A stretch of DNA of 64,000 nucleotides, taken from positions 806,001 to 870,000 of the forward strand of contig NZ_CP034449.1 of the NCBI RefSeq assembly GCF_003952425.1, in the 5' to 3' direction. Made by a program: the position numbers and the translations under genes. The stretch is from Mesorhizobium sp. M2A.F.Ca.ET.046.03.2.1. GTDB lineage: Bacteria > Pseudomonadota > Alphaproteobacteria > Rhizobiales > Rhizobiaceae. Below are positions 32,701 through 40,717 of this stretch, in pieces; position 1 is the stretch's first letter, and the number at the start of each line of letters is the position of its first letter. The notes under the pieces are model-generated. The model searched no databases. It saw nothing but the letters and a program-made list of their open reading frames with translations, and was not told where the DNA came from.

Positions 32701-32937
32701 CTTGTTGACGACCTGGTCCTCCATGTCCTGGATCGAGGCGCCGGGCCAGATCGCCTGCACCACCATGATGCGGAAGGTGAAGTCCGGGTCTTCCTTCTGG
32801 CCCATGCGCATCAGGCCCATCGCGCCGGCCAGGATGATCAACCCGAACAGGAAGCGCGCGATGCTCGGATGTCCGATCGCCCAGCGCGAGAGATTGAAGG
32901 GGCGCTTTTCAGTGCTGCTGTCGGTCGTGGTGGTCAT
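29782..32937 (-). CDS. RND efflux transporter permease subunit
   Basis: The 1,051-residue inner-membrane pump has the HAE/AcrB architecture: helix 1 (about 25-45), a first periplasmic domain, helices 2-6 (about 345-500), a charged middle, helix 7 (about 540), a second periplasmic domain and helices 8-12 to the end. Proton-relay acidic residues are visible in helix 4 (LGLLVDDAMIVVEMME). It moves a drug or metabolite with the adaptor encoded 247 bases upstream on the same strand. The start is ATG 32935-32937; a TTG six codons earlier is an alternative, and neither has a good ribosome site. The substrate is unknown. Confidence 0.92.
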   Translation of the reverse strand: MTTTTDSSTEKRPFNLSRWAIGHPSIARFLFGLIILAGAMGLMRMGQKEDPDFTFRIMVVQAIWPGASIQDMEDQVVNKIERKLQETPHLDFVRSYTRAGSTIIMLQVKGDTNAEEVKDAFYQVRKKVGDISNELPQGLLGPYFNDEFGDTFITLHSISGDGFTYPELKKFAIQARDMLLTTPGVEKAVIIGDQPEKIYIDVSSKALAERGLTIVDLQNAVKGQNAVDPAGSVDTGLRSVRISVEGDVTKAADIRELRLRSGNQVTRLGDIATVSSGLEDPYERKYRFNGHESVQVGVVMAKGFNVRDVGKDVEATYQRFEAGLPYGVSVDQISDQPEVVKDAVSEFMEALGEALLIVLAVSLLSIGWRSGLVIAIAIPLVLAATFAIMYEIGIDLQRISLGALIIALGLLVDDAMIVVEMMERKLEEGLVKIEAASFAYTSTAFPMLTGTLITTAGFIPVGFAASTAGEYVRTLFYVVGIALIVSWFVAVYFTPWLGYMILKQRKHAGTHHDVFDTGFYRRLRATVAWAVRHRIIVLVMTLVTFATSLWAFQFIPQNFFPQSSRPEILVDLWLPEGTSIKEVENQAKALEAKMMDDPDKRFIATYIGEGAPRFFLPLDQQLRNPNFAQLLVMAKDEPARERLIVKMRGILAKDFPSIRGKVDRLFLGPPTGWPVQMRIMGPDRKEVRRIADEVKAKFQANPLLGAIHDDWLETVPAMKLVIDQDRARALGVTSQRIRQVLQATMSGAALDDFRDGEETVSIVAREPEATRHLLSSVDSVYIPTDFGGSVPLSQVAKVVPVMEQGVEWRRDRLPTISVRATLPDGVQSNDVVTKMYNDMKDLRAGLAPGYKIEIQGGAEDSAESQASIAAKAPIMLAIIVVLLMVQLQHFGKSMLVLATGPLGIIGAAAALLISGAPFGFVAILGVIALLGIIMRNSIILVDQIDQDIAAGMDQSEAIVGAAVRRFRPIMLTALTAVLALIPISRAVFWGPLAYAMMGGILVATVLTILVLPAGYALFFGRAPKKAKTDEQAPEPEKIEGIERPQLALAAE

Positions 32938-32999
32938 GGCGCAAGTCCAGTCCAATTGGCCGGCAATGCATAGCTGGCATTGCCCGTGAATTCTCGGTC

Positions 33000-33122
33000 G
33001 GGTTTCCGGGCGGCGAGACCCTCAAGCGGAGAGAGACTCGCAAATCGCGCTGGACGCGGCACTGCCGCGGGGGGAGCCAACATGCCGGCATCCCGCGATC
33101 GGGTGTTCGCCGCCCGGAACCC
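33000..33122. repeat. Inverted-repeat element in the RND operon gap
   Basis: Arms of 16-17 bases (GGGTTTCCGGGCGGCGA and its complement with one base missing) enclose about 90 bases. It accounts for most of the unusually long 247-base gap between adaptor and pump genes and would fold as a large stem in the mRNA. Confidence 0.55.
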
Positions 33123-33184
33123 ATGCCCTTCCCCGGCTCGTGGCTCGAAGCAGCGAGAGCGGGAAAGGCGTCTGTTACGCCTGG

Positions 33185-34348
33185 CTAGTGCAGGCTGCCG
33201 GTGGTTGCGACATCCTCTGCCGCCGAGGCGGATTGCTGGGCGTCGCCGGAAAGCTTGACCTTCAGGTTTTCGGTCATGAACTGGGTGCCTGCCGCGACCA
33301 CGACATCGCCCTGTTTCAGGCCGTCGGCCACGGTGACGCCGTCGGCGGTGAAGTTGGCGACCTTGATCGGGCGCGGATGCACGGTGTCGGAGGCGCGGTC
33401 CACTGTCCAGACGATCTGCTTGCCGTCCTTTTCGGTCATCGCGGTGAGCGGGATCGAGACGAGCTCAGCCTTGCTGCCGACGATCGCCTGGACATTGGCG
33501 GTCATGCCGAGTAGCACGCGCGGATCGTTGGGCAGCGACACCCGGACGGCGAAGGTGCGCGACTGCGGATCGGCGCTGCCGGCGACCTCGCGGACCTTGC
33601 CGTCAAGGGTGAGCCCTTCGTCAGACCAGAAGCTCGCCTTGACCTCCTTGCCGGGCTTGAAGCCCGCGATATCCATCTCCGGCACCGCGATCGAAACTTC
33701 CTTCTCGCCGTCAACCGCGACGGTCATCACCGGCGTGCCGGCGGCGACCACCTGGCCGACATCGGCGGAGATGGCGGTGACGATGCCGTTCTTGCTGGCT
33801 TTCAGATCGGCGTATTGAACCTGGTTCTGCGCCTGGGCCAGCGTCGAACGAGCGGCGTCGCGGTTCGCCACGGCCTGGTCGTAGGTCAGCCGCACCTGGT
33901 CGAGCTGCGACTTCGGCGCGAAATTCTTGGCATAGAGTTGCTCGGCGCGCTTCCTGGCAAGGTCGACGGTCTCGACCTGGCGCTCGGCCGCGTCGAGGCT
34001 GGCCGCGGCGCTCTTCACCGACAATTCGTAATCGGCCGGATCGATGCGGGCGAGGACGTCGCCCTCATCCACGTGCTGACCGATGTCGACCAGGCGCTCG
34101 GTGACCTTGCCGGCGATGCGGAAGCCGAGATTCATCTCGGTGCGGGCGCGCACCGAACCGGAATAGTCAAGCTGACGGGTGGTCTGCGCCTCGCCGATCT
34201 CGACCACCTTGACCGGCCGGACGACCTCCTGGACGACCTCGGCCTTCTCCTGGCTGCAGCCGGCAAGGCCAAGCACTGCTGCGATAACGGCGGCGGTTGG
34301 GAGGCCGGCGGCCGGCAGCTTGCGGAGGATGGAATTGGACAAAGACAC
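33185..34348 (-). CDS. RND efflux periplasmic adaptor (HlyD/MFP family) lipoprotein
   Basis: The 387-residue protein begins with a signal peptide and a lipobox (VLGLAGC, Cys31), so it is probably a lipoprotein anchored in the inner membrane. Then come the biotinyl-lipoyl half (RARTEMNLGFRIAGKV), a coiled-coil hairpin (about 105-160), and the beta-barrel/membrane-proximal domains (VSIAVPEMDIAGFKPG, GMTANVQAIVG). It links the pump to an outer-membrane channel. The start codon is GTG behind GGGAGTGCTAAG. It lies between tetR and the pump, all on one strand. Confidence 0.92.
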   Translation of the reverse strand: MSLSNSILRKLPAAGLPTAAVIAAVLGLAGCSQEKAEVVQEVVRPVKVVEIGEAQTTRQLDYSGSVRARTEMNLGFRIAGKVTERLVDIGQHVDEGDVLARIDPADYELSVKSAAASLDAAERQVETVDLARKRAEQLYAKNFAPKSQLDQVRLTYDQAVANRDAARSTLAQAQNQVQYADLKASKNGIVTAISADVGQVVAAGTPVMTVAVDGEKEVSIAVPEMDIAGFKPGKEVKASFWSDEGLTLDGKVREVAGSADPQSRTFAVRVSLPNDPRVLLGMTANVQAIVGSKAELVSIPLTAMTEKDGKQIVWTVDRASDTVHPRPIKVANFTADGVTVADGLKQGDVVVAAGTQFMTENLKVKLSGDAQQSASAAEDVATTGSLH

Positions 34349-34400
34349 CTTAGCACTCCCGAACTGGAGATGATCGTCGACCGCACCCGGCGGGCGGCTT

Positions 34401-35006
34401 CTATTTCAAGGCTCTGATGGCGTAGTCGATAAGTTCGTCGGGCATCGCCCGGTTGGTCTTTGCAAGGCACTGCGCCACCATCTGCGGATGGCATAGAATG
34501 ATGGTCGCGGCGCCGAAGCAGCGCGAGGCCGTCTCGGGATCCTGTTCCCTGAACTCGCCGGCCTCGATGCCCTCGCGGATCACTTCGGCGAAGAGGTCGT
34601 GGATGCTGTTGACATGCTTGTCGATGACGCCCCAGTCGCGTTCCAGCGCGACGATGACCATCTCATGCACCTTCTCCTGGTCGAGCATGACCTCCAGCGT
34701 CATCTTGTACTGGGCATGGATGTAGCGCCGCAGCCGTTCCTCGGCGCTGATCGGCAGGTGCATAATCTCATAGGCCATCTTGTAGCTGGCGCCGAGCATG
34801 CGGCCGCAGACGGCCTGGTGGATTTCGACCTTGGAGGCAAAGAAACGATAGATGTTGGCCGGCGACATGCCGAGCTCGCGGGCGATGTCGGCGACGTTGG
34901 TCTTGCCGTAGCCATAGTGACGGAACAGCCGCTCGGCGCAGTCGAGAATGCGGGTCACATTCTCCTGTCTGGTGGGGTCTGCCACGATGTTGGCGGCTTC
35001 GGACAT
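34401..35006 (-). CDS. TetR/AcrR-family regulator of the RND operon
   Basis: The 201-residue regulator has an N-terminal TetR helix-turn-helix (RILDCAERLFRHYGYGKTNVADIARELGMSPANIYRFF, split here over residues 20-57) and a ligand-binding C-terminal domain. It is 52 bases upstream of the adaptor gene. I chose ATG 35004-35006 because a palindromic operator lies at 35027-35048, just upstream. An in-frame TTG at 35037-35039 would place the operator inside the gene. It probably represses its own operon until a pump substrate binds. Confidence 0.9.
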   Translation of the reverse strand: MSEAANIVADPTRQENVTRILDCAERLFRHYGYGKTNVADIARELGMSPANIYRFFASKVEIHQAVCGRMLGASYKMAYEIMHLPISAEERLRRYIHAQYKMTLEVMLDQEKVHEMVIVALERDWGVIDKHVNSIHDLFAEVIREGIEAGEFREQDPETASRCFGAATIILCHPQMVAQCLAKTNRAMPDELIDYAIRALK

Positions 35007-35026
35007 GGCGCTTTCGGTTTGACGAG

Positions 35027-35048
35027 TGACGAATTTCAATTTTCGTCA
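35027..35048. promoter_or_regulatory. Palindromic operator upstream of tetR
   Basis: TGACGAA-8 bases-TTCGTCA is a perfect 7+7 inverted repeat ending 21 bases from the tetR ATG. A second overlapping inverted pair (TTTCGT / ACGAAA) runs from 35041 to 35062. TetR regulators typically bind such sites next to their own gene. Confidence 0.7.
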
Positions 35049-35166
35049 GTCGTAAAACGAAAGCAGCGAGGAGTCAACGCAAAATCGACGTACGCGTATA
35101 ACTGGTGACAGATGGTGACAGTTGCGAGGGCCGGGGTTTACGATTAGCCATTTGCCCCGGCGGCGT

Positions 35167-35379
35167 CGTCATCCACGGGCGGAGCAAGGAGCGAAGCGAC
35201 GCGCGCAGACCCGAGGATCCATTCCGTGACGTAGGCCGAAGAACGAAGGCGGATCAAGGTTACGACGATATCGTCGCTGACGGCTACTCTCAACCGCCGG
35301 AGCGCGGCCGCATGGTCACGGCATAGATCCTAGGGTTTCCGCGACGTCGCTTCGCTCCTTGCTCCGCCCGTGGATGACG
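35167..35379. repeat. 213-bp MITE-like element with perfect 35-bp terminal inverted repeats
   Basis: The two ends (35167-35201 and 35345-35379) are exact inverted copies over 35 bases. The inside has no gene. The right end plus about 25 inner bases is shared, with few changes, by the repeat at 50572-50725. It fills the 429-base gap between tetR and the acyl-CoA synthetase; the remainder of that gap holds only the tetR operator. Confidence 0.85.
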
Positions 35380-35435
35380 AAGTCGCGGTTGCTAGCGCAA
35401 GCTGTCGACGTCGCGGTCATGGCGGGAGGAGCGTA

Positions 35436-37076
35436 CTACGCCCCCTTCGCCATTTCCCTTAGCCGGAACTTCTGGATCTTCCCCGTGGACGTCTTCGGGA
35501 TTTCCGCGAACACCACCGCCTTCGGCACCTTGAAGCGGGCCAGCAGCCCCCGGCAATGCTCGATGATCTCGGCTTCGGTCGCGGTCTTGCCGGGCTTCAG
35601 CTCGACATAGGCGACCGGCACCTCGCCCCATTTCTCATCCGCGCGGGCCACCACACCGCAGGAGGCGACCGACGGATGCTTGTAGAGCGCGTCCTCGACC
35701 TCGATGGAGGAGATGTTCTCACCGCCCGAGATGATGATGTCCTTGGAGCGGTCCTTGAGCTGGATATAGCCGTCGGGGTGCATGACGCCGAGGTCGCCGG
35801 AATGGAACCAGCCGCCGGCGAAGGCCTCGTCGGTCGCCTTCCGGTTCTTCAGATAGCCCTTCATGACGATATTGCCGCGGAACATGACCTCGCCAATGGT
35901 CTCGCCGTCGGCCGGCGTCTCCGCCATCGTCTCGGGGTCCATGATCGTCAGCCCTTCCAGCGCGGCATAGCGCACGCCCTGGCGCGCTTTCTTCGCCGTC
36001 CTCGGCCCCTTCTCCAGCGCGTCCCACTCATTGTGCCATTCGTTGACGACGGCCGGACCGTAGGTCTCGGTCAGGCCGTAGAGATGGGTGACGGCAAAGC
36101 CGGCGTCGGCCATACCGGCAAGCACAGCTTCCGGCGGCGGCGCGGCGGCGGTGTTGAAGGTGACGGTCTGCGGGAACTGGCGCTTGTCCTCGTCCTTCGC
36201 GTTGATCAGCACCGACATGACGATCGGCGCGCCGCACAGATGGGTGACGCCGTGATCGGCGATCGCGTCATATATCGGCTTCGCCCGCACCCAGCGCAGG
36301 CAGACATGGGTGCCGGCCTGGACGGCAAGCGTCCAGGGAAAGCACCAGCCGTTGCAATGGAACATCGGCAGCGTCCACAGATAGACCGCGTGCCTGGCCA
36401 TGCCGGCATGGATGGTGTTGGTGTAGGCCATCAGGGCGGCACCACGATGATGGTAGACGACGCCCTTCGGGTTGCCGGTGGTGCCGGACGTGTAGTTGAG
36501 CGAGATGGCTTCCCATTCGTCGTCCGGCATCGACCATGCGAACGCCTCGTCGCCCGCGGCGACGAAGTCCTCATAATCGAGCACGCCGATCCGCTCGCCC
36601 TTCGGGTAGGGAGCGTCGGCGGCATAATCGGGATCATCATAGTCGATGATCAACGGCTTGGCCTTGGCCAACACCAAGGCCTCCTTGACCACGCCCGAGA
36701 ATTCGCGGTCGACGATCAGCACCTTCGAGTCGGCATGATCGAGCTGAAAGGCGAGGATGGCGGCGTCGAGGCGGGTATTCAGGGAATGCAACACCGCCTT
36801 CACCATCGGCACGCCGAAATGCGCTTCCAGCATCGGCGGCGTGTTGGAGAGCATCACCGTCACCGTGTCGCCCTTGCCGATGCCGTGCCGCGCAAGCGCC
36901 GATGCAAGCTTCAGCGAGCGGCGCCAGAACTCGCGATAGGTGATGCGCTGGCTGCCATGGATGATAGCGACATGGTCGGGATAGGTCTTGGCAGTGCGTT
37001 CAAGGTAAGTGAGCGGCGTCAGCGGCTGGTAATTGGCGGCGTTCCTGTCGAGATCCTGTTCGTAGGGATTGGCCAT
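35436..37076 (-). CDS. Acyl-CoA synthetase (AMP-dependent synthetase/ligase family)
   Basis: The 546-residue ligase has the AMP-binding signature (LNYTSGTTGNPKGVVYHH, near residue 190), a HLYGLTETYGP motif near 320, the hinge region (WFHSGDLGVMHPDGYIQLKDRSKD) and the catalytic lysine near the end (TSTGKIQKF). It activates an acid to acyl-AMP and then acyl-CoA. The overall text resembles medium-chain and methylmercaptopropionate-type ligases; the actual acid is not decidable. It is a single-gene unit, divergent from the SorC-type regulator across a 200-base gap. Confidence 0.9.
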   Translation of the reverse strand: MANPYEQDLDRNAANYQPLTPLTYLERTAKTYPDHVAIIHGSQRITYREFWRRSLKLASALARHGIGKGDTVTVMLSNTPPMLEAHFGVPMVKAVLHSLNTRLDAAILAFQLDHADSKVLIVDREFSGVVKEALVLAKAKPLIIDYDDPDYAADAPYPKGERIGVLDYEDFVAAGDEAFAWSMPDDEWEAISLNYTSGTTGNPKGVVYHHRGAALMAYTNTIHAGMARHAVYLWTLPMFHCNGWCFPWTLAVQAGTHVCLRWVRAKPIYDAIADHGVTHLCGAPIVMSVLINAKDEDKRQFPQTVTFNTAAAPPPEAVLAGMADAGFAVTHLYGLTETYGPAVVNEWHNEWDALEKGPRTAKKARQGVRYAALEGLTIMDPETMAETPADGETIGEVMFRGNIVMKGYLKNRKATDEAFAGGWFHSGDLGVMHPDGYIQLKDRSKDIIISGGENISSIEVEDALYKHPSVASCGVVARADEKWGEVPVAYVELKPGKTATEAEIIEHCRGLLARFKVPKAVVFAEIPKTSTGKIQKFRLREMAKGA

Positions 37077-37277
37077 CCCGTTCTCCCCAAGTTCTTTTCG
37101 AACCTTCTAACCTCAGGCCCGCTGTCACGCTATCCCTCCGAATAGCTGAAAATGCTATGATCCGGTCGCTTGACAGAACGGCGATCCACGCTGAGCCCTG
37201 CCGACAGGTAAACGCCTCCGCTCACTCAGGTTTGACTTTTGTCGAGAGCCGTGACTAATGTCAGCCAGGGAGGCGGC

Positions 37278-38243
37278 ATGGCGATCAGACCGGCAGAACA
37301 GCTCATCCACAAGGCCGCCTGGCTTTACTATGCGCATGGCCTTCGCCAGGACGAAGTGGCGAGCCAGCTCAACATTTCGCGGGCCTCGGTCGCCATGTAT
37401 CTGCGCAAGGCGCGCGAGACCGGCATCGTCAACATCTCGACCTCGACGCAGCTCTTCACCGACGATGTTATGGCACGCAAGGTTGAAGACGCCTTCGAGC
37501 TCGACGCCGTCTGGATCGCGCCGGAAAATGCCTATCTCGCCGATCCCTCAACCGACATCGCGGTGCTCGCGGCCAGCGTCTTTCTCGAGCTGGTGAAGAA
37601 GGGCGACCGGATCGGCGTCGCCTGGGGCCGCACCGTTTACACCATAGCCGACATCATGTCCTTCGCCGACCTGCAGGACGTCACCGTGGTGCAGCTCTGC
37701 GGCAATCTCGGCGCGCCCTATTCCTATCGGCCCGACCAGTGCACGATGGAGATCGCGCGACGGCTCAACGCCAAGGGCCTGAACTTCTATGCGCCGCTGG
37801 TGCTGTCGACGGAAGAGCTGGCGAAGAGCCTGCGCGCCGAGCCGGTGATCCGCGAGCAGCTCGCCGGCATCGCCGACTGCGATCTGGCGCTCTATTCCGT
37901 CGGCGCGGTCGACGCCGACAGCCATCTGGTGAAATGTGGCGCGCTGTCGCCGGCCGAGATGGAGGCGCTGCGCAGCCAGGGTGCGGCCGGCGTCATCGCC
38001 GGGCAGATCATCGACGCCAGGGGCGAGGTGCTCGACTGCAGCTACAACCGGCGCGTCATCTCCGCCGCGCTCGCCTCGCTGCGCGCCATCGAGAAGCGGC
38101 TGATGGTGGTGCAGGAAGATACGAAGTTCGAGCCGCTGCTTGCGGCCATCGCCGGCGGGCTCTGCACGCATCTGGTGATCGGCGCGCATATGGCCGAGCG
38201 CCTGCTCCAATACGCCGAGGCGGCAACCAAGAAGGCCTCTTAG
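37278..38243 (+). CDS. Sugar-binding transcriptional regulator, SorC/DeoR type
   Basis: The 321-residue protein has an N-terminal helix-turn-helix (residues 8-60, LRQDEVASQLNISRASVAMYL) and a C-terminal sugar-phosphate-binding domain of the SorC kind (DIAVLAASVFLELVKKGDRIGVAWGRT, split over 95-125, and CTHLVIGAHMAERLL near the end). Such proteins respond to phosphorylated sugars and control adjacent catabolic genes. The aldolase-dehydrogenase fusion follows 81 bases later on the same strand. I chose ATG 37278 behind GGAGGCGGC, not the upstream start, which would add a poor leader. Confidence 0.87.
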   Translation: MAIRPAEQLIHKAAWLYYAHGLRQDEVASQLNISRASVAMYLRKARETGIVNISTSTQLFTDDVMARKVEDAFELDAVWIAPENAYLADPSTDIAVLAASVFLELVKKGDRIGVAWGRTVYTIADIMSFADLQDVTVVQLCGNLGAPYSYRPDQCTMEIARRLNAKGLNFYAPLVLSTEELAKSLRAEPVIREQLAGIADCDLALYSVGAVDADSHLVKCGALSPAEMEALRSQGAAGVIAGQIIDARGEVLDCSYNRRVISAALASLRAIEKRLMVVQEDTKFEPLLAAIAGGLCTHLVIGAHMAERLLQYAEAATKKAS

Positions 38244-38324
38244 AAACCACCCTCGCCGCTTCTGTCATAAAGGCGTCGCGGCTTTCTGTTCATGAGCAAA
38301 AAGACGAGTATCGGACGCAACGAC

Positions 38325-40379
38325 ATGAAGAACCTTTGGAACGACGCTGACGCGGAGAAGATGGTTGCAGACTACGCCAGGAAGGGCGTCGGCGGCGACC
38401 TTGCGCTGCGCGTCTACACGACCCGCCTGCTCGGCGGAGAGCCGCGGCTGGTGCTGCATGGCGGCGGCAACACGTCCTGCAAGACCAAGGCCACGGATCT
38501 CCTCGGCGACGAATGGGATGTGCTCTGCGTCAAGGGCAGCGGCTGGGACATGGCCGTCATCGAGCCGCAAGGCCTGCCGGCGGTGAAGATGGGCGCGCTG
38601 CTCAAGGCGCGCGCGCTGGACAAGCTTTCTGACGAGGACATGGTGGCGCTGCAGCGCTCCAATCTGATCAATCCGTCCTCCCCCAACCCGTCGGTCGAAA
38701 CGCTGCTGCACGCCTTCCTGCCGCACAAATTCGTCGACCACACGCATTCGACCGCGATCCTGGCCATTGTCGACCAGGAGGACAGCAAACCGCTGATCAA
38801 GACCGTGTTCGGCGACAGACTAGGTTACGTGCCCTACATCAAGCCGGGCTTCGACCTCGCCAAGGTGGCCGCGGAAGTCTTCGATGCCGACCCGAGTGTC
38901 GAAGGCCTGATCCTCGACAAGCACGGCATCTTCACCTTCGGCGACGATGCCAGGCAGGCCTATGACCGCATGATCCATTATGTGAATGTCGCCGAGGAGT
39001 ATGTCGCCAGGAAAGGCAAGCCGCGGGCGGCCAAGGCGGCGCTGCCCGCAAAGCTCGCCAAGCCGAGCGACATCGCGCCGACATTGCGCGGCGCGGTTGC
39101 CGTGGCGCGCGGCGAAGGCCGTTTCGACCGCATGATCAGCGACTTCCGCACCTCGGACGCAATCGTCGATTTCATCAACTCGGCGAAGATCGCCGACTAT
39201 GCCGCCCGCGGCGTGTCGACGCCCGATCTGTCGATCCGCATCAAGACCGGGCCGATGGCGGTGCCAGCGCCCGACGCCGACAAGCTCGGCGACTACAAGG
39301 CCGTGGTGCGCAGCCATGTCGAGGCCTTCGTCAAGGATTACACCGCCTATTTCGAGACCAATGACGCGCTGGACGAGGTCAACCGCACCATGCTCGACCC
39401 GATGCCGCGCCTGACGCTGGTGCCGGGTCTCGGCATGTTCGGCCATGGCCGCACGCTGAAGGATGCCAAGATCGCCTCCGATGTCGGCGAGATGTGGATC
39501 GAGGCGGTGCGCGGCGCCGAAGCTATCGGCAATTTTCATCCGCTCTCCAAGGCAGACCTCTTCCCGCTCGAATACTGGTCGCTGGAGCAGGCCAAGCTTG
39601 CCTCCAACAAGCCGAAGCCGCTGACCGGCCAGGTGGTGCTGATCACCGGCGGCGCCGGCGCCATCGGCGTCGCGACGGCAAAGCTGTTCGCCGCCAACGG
39701 CGCCCATGCGGTGATCGTCGATGTCGACGCAGCCAAGGCCGCGAACGCGGCGAAGGCGGCCGGCAACAACTCGATCGGCGTCGGTGCCGACATCACCAAG
39801 CCGGCCGAGATGCGCGCTGCCTTCGACAAGGCGATCGCGGTCTATGGCGGCGTCGATATATTGGTCTCGAACGCGGGAGCCGCCTGGGAAGGCCGTATCG
39901 GGGAGCTCGACGACGCCACTCTGCGCAAGAGCTTCGAGCTCAACTTCTTCGCCCACCAGTCGGCGGCGCAGAACGCGGTGCGCATCATGCTGGAACAGGG
40001 TACTGGCGGCGTGTTGCTCTTCAACACCTCGAAGCAGGCGATCAATCCCGGCCCGAAATTCGGCGCCTACGGCATTCCGAAGGCGGCGACATTGTTCCTG
40101 TCCAGGCAATATGCGTTGGATTACGGCGCCTATGGCATCCGCTCCAACGCGGTCAACGCCGACCGCATCCGCTCCGGCCTCCTGACCGACGCCATGATCG
40201 CCAGCCGGTCCGGCGCGCGTGGCGTGTCCGAGAAGGAATATATGTCCGGCAATCTGCTCGGGCAGGAAGTGACAGCCGACGACGTGGCGCAGGCCTTCCT
40301 GCACCAGGCGCTGGCCGAGCGTACCACCGCCGATGTGACCACCGTCGACGGCGGCAACATCGCGGCGGCGCTGCGGTGA
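38325..40379 (+). CDS. Bifunctional class II aldolase / short-chain dehydrogenase
   Basis: The 684-residue fusion has a class II aldolase/adducin domain (about 20-260: LHGGGNTSCK, then DHTHSTAILAI with zinc-binding His residues, then LDKHGIFTFG) and a C-terminal SDR domain (about 425-684: LITGGAGAIGVATAKL, YGIPKAATLFLSRQ with Tyr-x3-Lys). This layout is the RhaD-like family, where a sugar-1-phosphate is cleaved to dihydroxyacetone phosphate and an aldehyde that the dehydrogenase domain then converts. No rhamnose kinase or isomerase is near, so the sugar is not assigned. It is adjacent to a SorC-type regulator. Possible partners are the mtnK-mtnA genes 8 kb away. Confidence 0.85.
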   Translation: MKNLWNDADAEKMVADYARKGVGGDLALRVYTTRLLGGEPRLVLHGGGNTSCKTKATDLLGDEWDVLCVKGSGWDMAVIEPQGLPAVKMGALLKARALDKLSDEDMVALQRSNLINPSSPNPSVETLLHAFLPHKFVDHTHSTAILAIVDQEDSKPLIKTVFGDRLGYVPYIKPGFDLAKVAAEVFDADPSVEGLILDKHGIFTFGDDARQAYDRMIHYVNVAEEYVARKGKPRAAKAALPAKLAKPSDIAPTLRGAVAVARGEGRFDRMISDFRTSDAIVDFINSAKIADYAARGVSTPDLSIRIKTGPMAVPAPDADKLGDYKAVVRSHVEAFVKDYTAYFETNDALDEVNRTMLDPMPRLTLVPGLGMFGHGRTLKDAKIASDVGEMWIEAVRGAEAIGNFHPLSKADLFPLEYWSLEQAKLASNKPKPLTGQVVLITGGAGAIGVATAKLFAANGAHAVIVDVDAAKAANAAKAAGNNSIGVGADITKPAEMRAAFDKAIAVYGGVDILVSNAGAAWEGRIGELDDATLRKSFELNFFAHQSAAQNAVRIMLEQGTGGVLLFNTSKQAINPGPKFGAYGIPKAATLFLSRQYALDYGAYGIRSNAVNADRIRSGLLTDAMIASRSGARGVSEKEYMSGNLLGQEVTADDVAQAFLHQALAERTTADVTTVDGGNIAAALR

Positions 40380-40420
40380 TGCTTGTCCTGTAAAGCACAG
40401 GGTACCTGCTTGCAGGAATG

Positions 40421-40452
40421 CTCCTCTGTAGCTACATTGTGCTCCAGAGGAG
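40421..40452 (+). promoter_or_regulatory. Operator and hairpin before the toxin-antitoxin genes
   Basis: A perfect 10-bp palindrome (TGTAGCTACA, 40427-40436) sits inside a larger inverted pair, CTCCTCTG / CAGAGGAG (40421-40428 and 40445-40452). The second arm includes the ribosome site 6 bases before the antitoxin ATG. It may be the antitoxin's operator, and a transcript covering it could hide its own ribosome site. Confidence 0.5.
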
Positions 40453-40458
40453 TCGCAC

Positions 40459-40716
40459 ATGGCATCAGATACGGTAGTCCGCGCTCGCATCGATACCGCA
40501 ACGAAGGATCAGGCTACGGAAGCCTTGGCGGCCATGGGGTTGTCGGTTTCCGACGCCATTCGCCTGCTGTTGGTCCGTGTCGCCGCGGACAAAGAATTTC
40601 CCTTTCCGGTGAAAGTCCCGAACACAACCACGCGAAAGGCCATGGCCGAATTGGAGAAGGGCAAGGGCAAGCGGTTCGCTTCGGCCGACGAGCTATTCAA
40701 CGATCTGGAAATCTGA
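40459..40716 (+). CDS. RelB/DinJ-family antitoxin
   Basis: The 85-residue protein starts VVRARIDTATKDQATEALAAMGLSVSDAI, an RHH-type DNA-binding arm typical of DinJ/RelB, and ends with an acidic, disordered tail that binds the toxin (FASADELFNDLEI). The stop is one base from the toxin ATG, so the pair is coupled. The arrangement antitoxin-then-toxin is standard for type II modules. Confidence 0.9.
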   Translation: MASDTVVRARIDTATKDQATEALAAMGLSVSDAIRLLLVRVAADKEFPFPVKVPNTTTRKAMAELEKGKGKRFASADELFNDLEI

Positions 40717-40717
40717 C

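Noticed and set aside
30622..32973. 783-residue open frame antisense to the RND pump gene
   Set aside because: It is a shadow of high-GC coding on the other strand; the translation is rich in Arg, Asp, His and Gln with no fold or motif, while the opposite strand is a full RND protein.
35008..35039. TTG start for the TetR regulator at 35037-35039
   Set aside because: It would place a perfect operator palindrome inside the gene and adds a poor leader.
38325..40379. Naming the aldolase-dehydrogenase fusion rhaD
   Set aside because: Family resemblance is clear, but there is no rhamnose kinase, isomerase or transporter around it.
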